Assembly: GCF_030161575.1 (NCBI RefSeq)
Contig: NZ_BSUL01000001.1
Coordinates: forward strand, 2,151,809 to 2,215,808
Direction of reading: 5' to 3'
Origin: Arenivirga flava
GTDB taxonomy: Bacteria; Actinomycetota; Actinomycetes; Actinomycetales; Microbacteriaceae
Length of the DNA stretch: 64,000 nt
Shown: one piece after another, positions 25,922-33,277 of the stretch
How the letters are laid out: every line of letters begins with the position of its first letter
Numbering within the stretch: the first letter of the stretch is position 1
Notes under the pieces: model-generated
What the model was told of the DNA's origin: nothing
The model's input: only the letters and a program-made list of their open reading frames with translations
Databases searched by the model: none
Made by a program: the position numbers and the translations under genes

Positions 25922-26554
25922 ATGCGCGTGGTGGTGCGTGCTGCGACTCCCGCCGACGTTCCGATGATCGCTGCTTTGCTCACGTCCTCGTTGTCGGATG
26001 ATCCGTTCTTCCGCCCGCTCCTCCCGGAGGGGCCGCAGCGGTTGACCGGTGCGGTGCGGTTCTTCGCCGCCTATGCGCTGACACACCTGGGCCGCGATCG
26101 TGCTCTCGACGTCGCCTGCGCAGACGATGGCCGGGTCCTGGGTGTTGCTGCATGGACGTATCGGCCCGAGGGACGCAGCAGCCTCGCGTCGCGTCAGACC
26201 GGCCGCTCAGTTCACTACGTGCGCGCGATCGGAGTGCGGAAGATTTTGCGCGCGCTGCGACTGCGGCAAGAGATCGAGCACCGCCGGCCCTTCGGCACAC
26301 ACTGGTGGCTGTCGGCCATCGCCGTTGACGAAAGCGCCCGCCGTCTCGGCGTGGGCTCGGCTCTCCTGACGCACCGACTTGCTCTGATTGATGCGGCACA
26401 CGAAGCGGCCTACGTCGAAGCGACCAGCGACACCGCGGTCGCTCTGTGCGAGTGCTTCCGGTTCCTCCCGCAGGCCACCCAAGGCGGCAACGCGGGCTAC
26501 CCGATGCAAGCTATGAGCCGCGAACCGACCAGGCCCATGCATCGCTACGACTGA
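25922..26554 (+). CDS. GNAT N-acetyltransferase (copy A)
   Basis: A 210-residue acetyltransferase. RAATPADVPMIAALLTSSLS opens the fold, and the acetyl-CoA loop is WLSAIAVDESARRLGVGSALL (RRLGVG, the Q/RxxGxG/A motif). ATG 25922 follows GGCAGGAGCAGC. Residues from RALRLRQEIEH onward match the next gene's RALRLQKEFER, so the two are paralogues about 110 bases apart. Target molecule unknown. Confidence 0.8.
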   Translation: MRVVVRAATPADVPMIAALLTSSLSDDPFFRPLLPEGPQRLTGAVRFFAAYALTHLGRDRALDVACADDGRVLGVAAWTYRPEGRSSLASRQTGRSVHYVRAIGVRKILRALRLRQEIEHRRPFGTHWWLSAIAVDESARRLGVGSALLTHRLALIDAAHEAAYVEATSDTAVALCECFRFLPQATQGGNAGYPMQAMSREPTRPMHRYD

Positions 26555-26666
26555 ACAGCAGCGCCACCCTCCAGCCGCGCTCCTCGAGCCAGCTGCGCGC
26601 GGGCCGCACAAACAGTTCGGCCGAACCGCTACGGCCACACCCTTGACCTGACGAATCAGGAGCAAC

Positions 26667-27302
26667 GTGAACACCGAGCACAGCGCCGACGCGGCGCCGA
26701 GTATCGGCGGCGCCCACAAGCGGGACGAAGCAGTTGTGGCCGGCCTACTGGCCCGAGCCGAACTTGCAGACCCATTCTTCGAGGGAACAGCCCGCTCGGA
26801 AAAACAGCTTGTGCGGTTCTTCATCGCGTATCTCAAAACGCATCCCCGCCAGGAGTTCCGAATCCACGTCGCCCGCGACAGCGGCGACACCCCGATCGGG
26901 GTCGCGCTGTGGCGACACCAGGAGGTCGGACGCGACTCCGCCGTGTTCGGCCAGCTGCCCTACCTCGCCCGAGCCGCCTCAAGCCTCGGTCTCGCGAATC
27001 TGGTCCGCGCCCTGCGCCTACAGAAGGAGTTCGAGCGCTTCCGCCCGCTGGAACCGCATTGGTACCTGGCCTACATCGCCATCGCAGAGCATGCGCGACA
27101 CTCCTCCATCGGAACAGCTTTGCTCCAGCACCAGCTCGACCATCTCGACGCCACAACGCAGTTCGCCTACCTCGAGGCGCGCAACGCCGACCAGGTGCGA
27201 TTCTTCCAACGCTTCGGCTTCTCCCCGGGCGGGAAGATACCCGGCCTGGCCGGACGGCACTACACCGGCATGTTCCGCACACCACGCCGCCGCATGCGCT
27301 GA
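26667..27302 (+). CDS. GNAT N-acetyltransferase (copy B)
   Basis: A 211-residue paralogue of copy A. The acetyl-CoA loop reads WYLAYIAIAEHARHSSIGTALL: the Q/RxxGxG motif is weakened to HSSIGT, so activity could be altered. Paired GNATs with matching middle sections suggest a local duplication. AGGAGCAAC lies just before the ATG. Confidence 0.78.
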   Translation: MNTEHSADAAPSIGGAHKRDEAVVAGLLARAELADPFFEGTARSEKQLVRFFIAYLKTHPRQEFRIHVARDSGDTPIGVALWRHQEVGRDSAVFGQLPYLARAASSLGLANLVRALRLQKEFERFRPLEPHWYLAYIAIAEHARHSSIGTALLQHQLDHLDATTQFAYLEARNADQVRFFQRFGFSPGGKIPGLAGRHYTGMFRTPRRRMR

Positions 27303-27377
27303 GCACAACAGGAAACAAGCGATCCGCGTGCACCAGCGACCGTCCCGCAAATGACTCAGAGTGCAGGCGCCACCGGC

Positions 27378-27407
27378 GTGTACGGATGACCATGGGCTAT
27401 CGCACAG
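27378..27407. repeat. 30-bp palindromic repeat, copy b
   Basis: Left arm GTGTACGGATGACC and right arm GGCTATCGCACAG around an ATG centre. One of eight related sites (see findings). It lies 75 bases past the GNAT copy B stop. Confidence 0.7.
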
Positions 27408-27543
27408 CAGCTGACACCTGTCGCCACCGCCCTCGCTAGATCTCGATAACTCGTGTGTCAGAGCGGAACGGCTTTTGTGCGACAGCCATGCGCTGCGGCG
27501 AGGTCCTTGAGCTCGCCAGCAACTCGAACGAGGCCTGAACGGA

Positions 27544-27822
27544 TCAAGCCGGGCGCCACTCTTCGAGGAATGCCGCTACGGTCTTGCGCTCGAGATCTAG
27601 TTCGACCTGCCCGAGCAGATGGTGCGGATTACCGACATCAGCAGGGGTTCGGATGACCTCGGCACCCGTATCGAGCCGACTCACTACGAGGTCGTAGACC
27701 GTCACAGAGAAGGACCCTCCGAGCGCAGCGTCGAGCGCGAAACGTGCGGCGGCGAAACGCTTCGGACGCAGCTCGGCGCGTAGGTGATCGCCAGCAACCT
27801 CGCCATGCTCCATGGTCGTCAT
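27544..27822 (-). CDS. Hypothetical 92-residue protein
   Basis: Ends DLERKTVAAFLEEWRPA and contains SFSVTVYDLVVSRLDTGAEV, an alternating strand pattern followed by a helix, so a small folded protein is likely. No family is recognised. A second in-frame ATG at 27813 is possible. It is not in an operon. Confidence 0.5.
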   Translation of the reverse strand: MTTMEHGEVAGDHLRAELRPKRFAAARFALDAALGGSFSVTVYDLVVSRLDTGAEVIRTPADVGNPHHLLGQVELDLERKTVAAFLEEWRPA

Positions 27823-27942
27823 CTCAAGAAGCAGCCTTTCTGTCGGGCTCGCGTAAGCCTGCGGATTGGTTCTTGACTCGTTAACAACCTCGATCGTCAG
27901 ACAGTGGCCGTGAGCAGCTGGGAGACGACCATAACGAGGGAG

Positions 27943-27965
27943 TTGTTCACTACATGAACAACTAC
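27943..27965. promoter_or_regulatory. Perfect 9-bp dyad, likely operator
   Basis: AGTTGTTCA-CTACA-TGAACAACT. The symmetry and 5-base spacer match TetR- or LysR-type operators. It lies about 120 bases upstream of the leftward 92-residue gene at 27822, but which promoter it serves is unclear. Confidence 0.45.
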
Positions 27966-28090
27966 TCCTGGCCAGTCCCCTGGACTTCTGCGCTCATTCG
28001 CCAATTTCGACTCTTCAGCGGTCTCAGCACCCATCACAGCTCAGACGCCGCCTGCTTGTTGTGCAGCAGGCGCCGCTGTCGGACACAGGT

Positions 28091-28135
28091 GGTGGGGTGT
28101 ACGTCCCGGTTGCAGCCAGGAATGCACACCCCACC
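28091..28135. terminator. Hairpin with perfect 10-bp stem downstream of the membrane-protein gene
   Basis: GGTGGGGTGT and ACACCCCACC around a 25-base loop, about 55 bases past the 3' end of the leftward gene at 28189. It has no clear T-run, so a terminator or a repeat element are both possible. Confidence 0.45.
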
Positions 28136-28188
28136 AGGCTCGCGCGGCAGGTCGCCGCTACGCCTTTCGCTGCGTGATCGCGCGCTGG

Positions 28189-28788
28189 CTACAAGCGGAT
28201 CTGTCGGGTCCGGTTGACCTGCAGCGCGGCGACGACGTACCCGGACCCTCCGAGGACGGCGAGCACGCCAATCGAGGCCGGGGCGGGGAGCAGCAGGGTC
28301 GCGCCGGCGAGTAGGACGAGGAACGTGCCGAGGACATAGTGGATCGTGTCTCTGCGGGCCGCCCCCTCGGCAATGGAGATGAGGCCGACGACGAGGGCGG
28401 ATCCGGCCGGCCACAGGGCGCTCTGCAGCGAGGGGTCAATCGAGTTCGCCGAGAGCCCGGTGATCGCGAAGAACAGGCCCGTGAATCCCGTGATCCATGC
28501 GAGACCGAGCAGCTTGGCGGGGCGGGCCTCGAACGCGGTGAGGCCGTGTTGCGCCCGGGTCGCCGCGATGATGGCAAATGCCGTCCCGCCAAGGATGCCG
28601 GCGACCAGCGCAATGACCGGGATCCACGGGGGAATGCCGAGGACGGGCTTTGCGCCGATGGTGAGAGCGGTGCCGCCGTGTCCGAGCAAATAGGAGGCGG
28701 CGAAGGCCAGGTATGCCGGCCTGTTGTCGATGTTGGATGCGGCGACGGTTCGGTGCGTGGTCGCGGGTGCGGTGAGGGTGGTGAGCAT
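28189..28788 (-). CDS. Integral membrane protein, about six helices
   Basis: A 199-residue hydrophobic protein (segments YLAFAASYLLGHGGTALTIG, WIPVIALVAGILGGTAFAII, LGLAWITGFTGLFFAITG and others). No family recognised. It begins 15 bases after the stop of the MDR dehydrogenase, with AGGAAG before its ATG, so both are in one TetR-linked operon. Confidence 0.75.
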   Translation of the reverse strand: MLTTLTAPATTHRTVAASNIDNRPAYLAFAASYLLGHGGTALTIGAKPVLGIPPWIPVIALVAGILGGTAFAIIAATRAQHGLTAFEARPAKLLGLAWITGFTGLFFAITGLSANSIDPSLQSALWPAGSALVVGLISIAEGAARRDTIHYVLGTFLVLLAGATLLLPAPASIGVLAVLGGSGYVVAALQVNRTRQIRL

Positions 28789-28803
28789 GATGCTGCTTCC
28801 TGA

Positions 28804-29862
28804 TCAGGTGCGGGGCGTGGACGGAGTGAGGATGACCTTGCCGGCGACGGTGCGGCTCTCGGCGAGGGTGAGCGCTGCGCTCGCCTGGTCGAGTGGCATG
28901 GTCGCCGCGATCAGCGGGCGGAGCTCGCCGCGGGCCAGTGCGGCGCAGACAGCGGTGAATGCGGACGCCTGGCGGGCTCGGAAGCCTCGCGGGTCGCGCT
29001 TCTTGCCGGCCCAGAAGTTGAAGAAGCTCGCGCGGCGCCCGTTGGGCAGCGCGTTCCAGATTGCAAGAGCGCCGAAGAGCTTGAGTACCGGCAGCTGCGA
29101 GCTGCCGGCCACGTTCTTTGTCGAAGCCGTACCGTAGGACACGAGTGCCCCGCCGCGGCGCAGCAGCGACCAGGACGTGCGCACGCCGCGGCCGCCGACG
29201 TGGTCGAAGACCGCGTCCAGCCCACCCGGGGCGTGTGCACGCACGGCGTCAGCGAGCGCTGCACCTTCGAGCGCCGCGAGAGGCGCGGCGCCGAGCTCGC
29301 GTAACAGACCATGGTGTCGCACAGCAGCCGTGCCGATCACCTCGATGCCGGATCGAACGGCGAGCTGGACGAGGGTGGAGCCGACTCCTCCGTTGGCGCC
29401 GAGCACGAGGATCCGCCCACCGGGCCGGACTCGCGCGACCTCGTGGAGCATCCGCCAGGCGGTGATGCCGTTCACGACGGCGGCCTCGACCGAAACCGGG
29501 TCGAGTCCGTCGGGCACCTCGAGCAGATCGGCGGCTGCGACCTCGACGCGATCAGCCCATGCTCCGGTCTTAGTCACAGCTGCGAAACGCCGACCGATCA
29601 GTTCGGTCGCGACGCCCGCGCCGACCTCGCTTACGACACCGACGAGGTCGTACCCAGGCACGAACGGGAAGGGAGGCTGGTCGTAATACTTGCCGCGACG
29701 CATCTGCTGCTCCGCGAAGGAGATTCCGGTTGCCTCCATCGTCAGCACCACGTGCCCCTCCCCCGCAGCCCGGAGTTGCTGCGCGCGTAGAAGCATCCCC
29801 TCCGGCTCAACTGCCGCGGGCAGGACCACCTCCACCGCCACGTCCGACCCGATTGATTCCAT
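28804..29862 (-). CDS. Medium-chain dehydrogenase/reductase, quinone oxidoreductase type
   Basis: About 352 residues of the zinc-independent MDR branch. N-terminal GroES-like part (GHVVLTMEATGISFAEQQMR, PPFPFVPGYDLVGVVSEVG) and NADPH-binding motif ILVLGANGGVGSTLVQLA. ATG 29862 is favoured by GGTGGAG six bases upstream; GTG 29874 and ATG 29868 are alternatives. Divergent from a TetR gene, so probably induced by an electrophile or quinone. Confidence 0.88.
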   Translation of the reverse strand: MESIGSDVAVEVVLPAAVEPEGMLLRAQQLRAAGEGHVVLTMEATGISFAEQQMRRGKYYDQPPFPFVPGYDLVGVVSEVGAGVATELIGRRFAAVTKTGAWADRVEVAAADLLEVPDGLDPVSVEAAVVNGITAWRMLHEVARVRPGGRILVLGANGGVGSTLVQLAVRSGIEVIGTAAVRHHGLLRELGAAPLAALEGAALADAVRAHAPGGLDAVFDHVGGRGVRTSWSLLRRGGALVSYGTASTKNVAGSSQLPVLKLFGALAIWNALPNGRRASFFNFWAGKKRDPRGFRARQASAFTAVCAALARGELRPLIAATMPLDQASAALTLAESRTVAGKVILTPSTPRT

Positions 29863-29895
29863 GTACATCTCCACCGCCTAACAGTTGTTTGCTTA

Positions 29896-29917
29896 CGAAT
29901 GTCACCATACACATTCG
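29896..29917. promoter_or_regulatory. Dyad operator between MDR gene and TetR gene
   Basis: CGAATGT and ACATTCG separated by 8 bases, in the 78-base divergent promoter region. It is the natural binding site for the TetR protein encoded at 29941; occupancy would repress both directions. Confidence 0.6.
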
Positions 29918-29940
29918 GCTAACGGCTGTAAAGTTGTGGA

Positions 29941-30570
29941 ATGACGATCACCGAAGACCAGCCGAAGCGAGCACGGAACGCGCGCGGCGAAGGCACAAAA
30001 TTGCGGCAGGAGATCCTCGAGGCGACCGAGTCCCTGCTGGAGACGCTGCCGGTCGAGAAAGTCACGCTGCGAGGCATTGCCCGCGAGGCCGGCGTGGCTG
30101 CCCCGTCGATCTACCGGCACTTCTCGGACCTCGATGCGATCTTGCGTGCGCTCGTGGTCGTTGCTTTCGACGATCTCACCGCCGAGCTCTCACGAGCACA
30201 GTCCGGCACCCGCCCGAGCTCTCGCTTACGCCAGTCCTGCGCGGCGTATCTGGCGTTCGCCGAGAGTCAGCCTCAGCGGTACCGACTCCTCTTCGGCGGG
30301 GTTTGGAATGCCGCCGAGGCGGCGCCGGCGTCACCTGAGGAGTACGCCGCACGACGGGAGATCGGCATGAATGCGCTCGGCGTCATCGCTACGACGCTCG
30401 CCGAGTGCGTCGAAGCCGGAGAATCGACGAGCCCAGACCCGAGCGCCGATGCAACGGCACTGTGGGTGGCGATGCACGGCCTCGCTGAGCTGCGCCGCAC
30501 GACGCCGATGTTCCCATGGCCCGAGGCGCTGGACGATCGGCTGATCGACACCGTCGCACGTCTGCGATGA
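29941..30570 (+). CDS. TetR family repressor (first)
   Basis: A 209-residue repressor with the helix-turn-helix VTLRGIAREAGVAAPSIYRHF and a C-terminal TetR_C domain with RYRLLFGGVWNAAE. Start ATG 29941. It is divergent from the MDR/membrane-protein operon, its probable target. Confidence 0.9.
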   Translation: MTITEDQPKRARNARGEGTKLRQEILEATESLLETLPVEKVTLRGIAREAGVAAPSIYRHFSDLDAILRALVVVAFDDLTAELSRAQSGTRPSSRLRQSCAAYLAFAESQPQRYRLLFGGVWNAAEAAPASPEEYAARREIGMNALGVIATTLAECVEAGESTSPDPSADATALWVAMHGLAELRRTTPMFPWPEALDDRLIDTVARLR

Positions 30571-30586
30571 CCACGCCGGCCGACGC

Positions 30587-30623
30587 GGAAAGGCCCAGCC
30601 CCGAGAACCGGGCCGGGCCTTCC
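30587..30623 (+). terminator. Rho-independent-type hairpin after TetR gene
   Basis: GGAAAGGCCCAGCCC and GGGCCGGGCCTTCC pair with small bulges and are followed by TTCAC. It sits 17 bases after the TetR stop and before the convergent lipoprotein gene, so it may work in both directions. Confidence 0.6.
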
Positions 30624-30660
30624 TTCACGCGTTTGCTGCTCGCGAGTCAGCTTCTTCGTC

Positions 30661-31188
30661 TTACGTGCCGGGCGTGTACTCAGCCGGGAGCCCCGACTGG
30701 CGCAGCAGGTCGGCGAGGTTGTAGGTATCGGTGTTCCGCTCGATCAGCCCGCCATCGAGCTCCATGTGCGTCGTCGCCGGCACCGAGAACGCCGACGGCG
30801 CTCCGCGCATGTGCGCCGAGAAAGTCCAGCTAATCGCGATCCCCTCCGCGGACGCGATGACGTCGTGCACTTCCGCGTCAGCATCAGCGAAACCCTGGTG
30901 GGTGAGCTGCACCCACTGAGCGACCTGCTCCTGGCCCACCTGCTCAGCACTGAAGGCGTTGTCGACGTACACACCGTCCTCAGTGAACAGCTCTGCCATC
31001 CCCTCGGCGTCACCGCTCTCCCACGCTGCGACCCACTGGGAGACGAGCTCCTCAACGGCCACCTCGGGCTGAGCACTCGATGCCGGCGGAGGCGACGTGC
31101 TGACCTGCGACGAGCAGGCCGTCAACACCGCAGCGGAGGCAAGGACGGTTGCTGCGGCGATGAGACGGCGATAACGGCGGTTGTGCAT
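30661..31188 (-). CDS. Lipoprotein with SnoaL/NTF2-like domain
   Basis: A 175-residue exported protein. The signal peptide ends in SAAVLTACSS (lipobox Cys), then a Pro/Ser spacer, then an NTF2 fold: VEELVSQWVAAWESGDAEGM, AELFTEDGVYVDNAF. NTF2-like domains bind or isomerise small hydrophobic molecules. ATG 31188 has AAGGAGCCC before it; the longer frame to 31260 runs through the operator and is not used. Confidence 0.8.
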   Translation of the reverse strand: MHNRRYRRLIAAATVLASAAVLTACSSQVSTSPPPASSAQPEVAVEELVSQWVAAWESGDAEGMAELFTEDGVYVDNAFSAEQVGQEQVAQWVQLTHQGFADADAEVHDVIASAEGIAISWTFSAHMRGAPSAFSVPATTHMELDGGLIERNTDTYNLADLLRQSGLPAEYTPGT

Positions 31189-31221
31189 GATGGGCTCCTT
31201 GGAAGGTGAGCGTGAGCGATC

Positions 31222-31251
31222 GCTAACGCGTGTATGGATACACGCGTTAGC
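31222..31251. promoter_or_regulatory. 14-bp-arm perfect palindrome over the lipoprotein promoter
   Basis: GCTAACGCGTGTAT (31222-31235), centre GG, ATACACGCGTTAGC (31238-31251). On the reverse strand it follows a possible -10 box TATGCT immediately, so a bound repressor would block the lipoprotein gene. A TetR-type protein is the likely reader, but its gene is not certain. Confidence 0.7.
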
Positions 31252-31292
31252 ATAGCTCACGGTCGCGGCCTGTCTGCAACCGGCGCGGTTCT

Positions 31293-31781
31293 CTACCGCA
31301 ACGCTTCCTTCACCTGCTCGAAGATCACGCGGGACTGCGCGGCATAGACGGCCTTCGCGATACGCAGTGACAGCGCACCTGCGAACCCCCTAGAGCGGAC
31401 AGCTTTCACCGCCCAGCTCACGGTGATGCGCAGTCGGGTTCCGCTTCCGGCCGGCTGAGCCGCGAATGTGATCGTCCGAGCGTTCGGATCTTCTGCGTCG
31501 GGGTAGGAGATACGCCAGCCTTGACGCCCTTTTTCGCTGTAGCGCTCGATGACCTGCCGACGCCGCTCTTCAGGCACGTCGACCGTTTGCCCTCCTGGCG
31601 CCTCGGTTCGAGTTGTGCTTTCGATGAGTCCGTCGCGTTCGGTGACCTCGCCCGTCCACGGCTCCCATTGGGCGATGGCGTCGGGCCGGGCGAGCAACGA
31701 GCGCACCGCGGCCGCCGGCATCGGGACGTGCACCTCCTTCGTCGACTCGACGATGCGGTGGGCAGGATCGGTTTTCGACAC
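31293..31781 (-). CDS. SRPBCC-fold (polyketide cyclase-like) protein
   Basis: A 162-residue protein. VESTKEVHVPMPAAAVRSLL and IAQWEPWTGEVTERDG are typical opening strands of START/Bet v 1-type ligand-binding folds, and the end AVYAAQSRVIFEQVKEAL is the long C-terminal helix. GTG 31781 follows AGGAGTAACC. These proteins bind lipids or aromatic ligands. Confidence 0.78.
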   Translation of the reverse strand: MSKTDPAHRIVESTKEVHVPMPAAAVRSLLARPDAIAQWEPWTGEVTERDGLIESTTRTEAPGGQTVDVPEERRRQVIERYSEKGRQGWRISYPDAEDPNARTITFAAQPAGSGTRLRITVSWAVKAVRSRGFAGALSLRIAKAVYAAQSRVIFEQVKEALR

Positions 31782-31911
31782 GGTTACTCCTTCTTGGTGC
31801 GGCGATGTACTCGACTTGATCGAGTCCAGCGGCCTCTCGGTGATCGGGTGCTCAGAGAGTTGAGGCGACCGGGGTGCGGGATCGAACCGCAGCGGGTATC
31901 TCGGGCGGGGG

Positions 31912-32469
31912 TCAGACGCTTGAGACGAGATGAATTGCGAGCCATGACCCCACGGCAGAGATCGACGTCCAGAGCACGATGGCGATGGCCTGCCAGAGCA
32001 GCACCCAGGAGCGGCGAGAGCCCGTCGCGGCGAGGAGTGCCGCGGTGAATTGGGTCGGCATCGCAAGCGGCCCAAGGATGCTCGCGCCGGGCACACCGAA
32101 CCGCTCGAGATTCCGGCGCGCACGCGACTGACCCTTCGACACGCGTCGAGGCTGCGCGGAGTCCTCCTCCGCAGCAGCATCAACGCGTCCCGAGCGAGTC
32201 GCTCGCTTGGCCGCTTGACGTGCGCCGATCCAGAGGCGGAAGCGGTCCCCGAGTAACACGATCGCCAATACGCAGAGGAAGTTGCCGACCACGGCGGCGA
32301 ATCCGGCCAGAACGGGATGCAGGCCACCAACCACCCCCAGCATCGCGCCGACTTCGCCCTCGAGGAACGGAACAATCGCCGTCAAGGCGATAACCAGCGG
32401 TTGAACCGGATCCGGCACGGACGCGACGAGTTCTCGGAACCCTTCGATCAGTGAAGCGATGGGGTTCAC
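31912..32469 (-). CDS. Small multidrug-export family membrane protein
   Basis: A 185-residue protein with two pairs of helices split by a basic loop (QAAKRATRSGRVDAAAEEDS). The start, VIALTAIVPFLEGEVGAMLG, and the later ERFGVPGASILGPLAMPTQF carry the conserved acidic and Gly/Pro positions of the bacterial small multi-drug export family. Starts at GTG 32469. Export of drugs is a family annotation, not proven. Confidence 0.7.
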   Translation of the reverse strand: MNPIASLIEGFRELVASVPDPVQPLVIALTAIVPFLEGEVGAMLGVVGGLHPVLAGFAAVVGNFLCVLAIVLLGDRFRLWIGARQAAKRATRSGRVDAAAEEDSAQPRRVSKGQSRARRNLERFGVPGASILGPLAMPTQFTAALLAATGSRRSWVLLWQAIAIVLWTSISAVGSWLAIHLVSSV

Positions 32470-32533
32470 GAGACGCTTCGCGAACGCAGCAGGAAACTAC
32501 TCCTTTTCCTCATCGTTTCTTCCCCCAATCCGT

Positions 32534-33150
32534 TCAGCTGATGACGAAGATGACGGAGACGGCTTCGTAGATGGCTCCGATGACGAGCAGCGCGATGATC
32601 GGCAGGTAGAGCTTCAGTGTCGACTTCACGCCCCCGACGTAGCCCGCTCGACGGCTCGTCAGCCCGTAACGCCGGGGCTGCAGGAACATCCGTCCTTGCA
32701 CCCAAGCAGCGAACGCCACGAGCACGTAGGCGGCGCCTTCGATGAGCAGCGTCACCCAGTGCACGAGGAACGACGCGTCCTCCTGACCGATAGGCGTGAA
32801 CAGCACCCCCAGCTGAGACCTCGGAGCATCGTGACCACGACGCCGAGGAATGGGATGACCAACGACGGGAGCGTGGTCTGCAGCAGCGAAGCCGTGACGA
32901 GGTTCACCCCCAAGGTCACGAGGGCTGCGATTGCGACATTGCCGCTGCGGTAAGCGTCGGCGATCACGGTACCGAGCCCGGACGCGGACGCATCGCCCTG
33001 CAGGGCGCCAAGGCTACCCAGCCGCAGCTCGGGGACGATCACCGTGGCGAGGATGCCGATGCCGAACATCGCCACGTACGCGAGGTTCAGCACGATGAAG
33101 GCTTTGCGGCGCTCCTGGATGATCGCGAACGCGCTGCGCAGAACTGACAT
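32534..33150 (-). CDS. SpoIIM-like (stage II sporulation protein M family) membrane protein, apparent frameshift
   Basis: The first 115 residues (MSVLRSAFAIIQERRKAFIV to VVVTMLRGLSWG) and the last 90 (VLFTPIGQEDASFLVHWVTL to SVIFVIS) together give a six-helix SpoIIM-like protein. They are in different frames. The break is a run of five C on the plus strand (32806-32810); six would make LSWGVLFTPIG continuous. Outside Bacillus the family's role is unknown. It is divergent from the peptidase at 33278, with a 28-bp operator between them. Confidence 0.75.
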
Positions 33151-33200
33151 GAAAGTGCTCCTTGGAACCGTCTCGAGATGCGCCGCAGCGTGCGACGATG

Positions 33201-33228
33201 TAGTACAACGTACCGGTACGTTGTACTA
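33201..33228. promoter_or_regulatory. Perfect 28-bp palindromic operator
   Basis: TAGTACAACGTACC followed by its exact complement GGTACGTTGTACTA. It is in the 127-base divergent region between the SpoIIM-like gene and the secreted peptidase. The perfect symmetry fits a TetR dimer-of-dimers site, and the TetR gene at 34944 is the obvious candidate reader. Confidence 0.8.
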
Positions 33229-33277
33229 ACCGCAACCGCATCGTCCCTGGGCGGTTGCTCGATCACTGAGGAGCGAC

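Larger units (their letters stand above)
27823..28188. other. Intergenic region with two palindromes, no convincing gene
   Basis: About 365 bases, lower in GC than the neighbours. Contains the perfect dyad at 27943-27965 and the hairpin at 28091-28135. A rightward frame from 27954 (MNNYSWPVPW) has Ser/Arg-rich content and no ribosome site, so it is not called. Confidence 0.45.

Noticed and set aside
28091-28135. Hairpin considered as another copy of the 30-bp family
   Set aside because: Its arms (GGTGGGGTGT) share no core with the family; likely an ordinary terminator.
27954-28217. Rightward frame starting MNNYSWPVPW
   Set aside because: No ribosome site, Ser/Arg-rich content and it crosses two palindromes; not supported as a gene.
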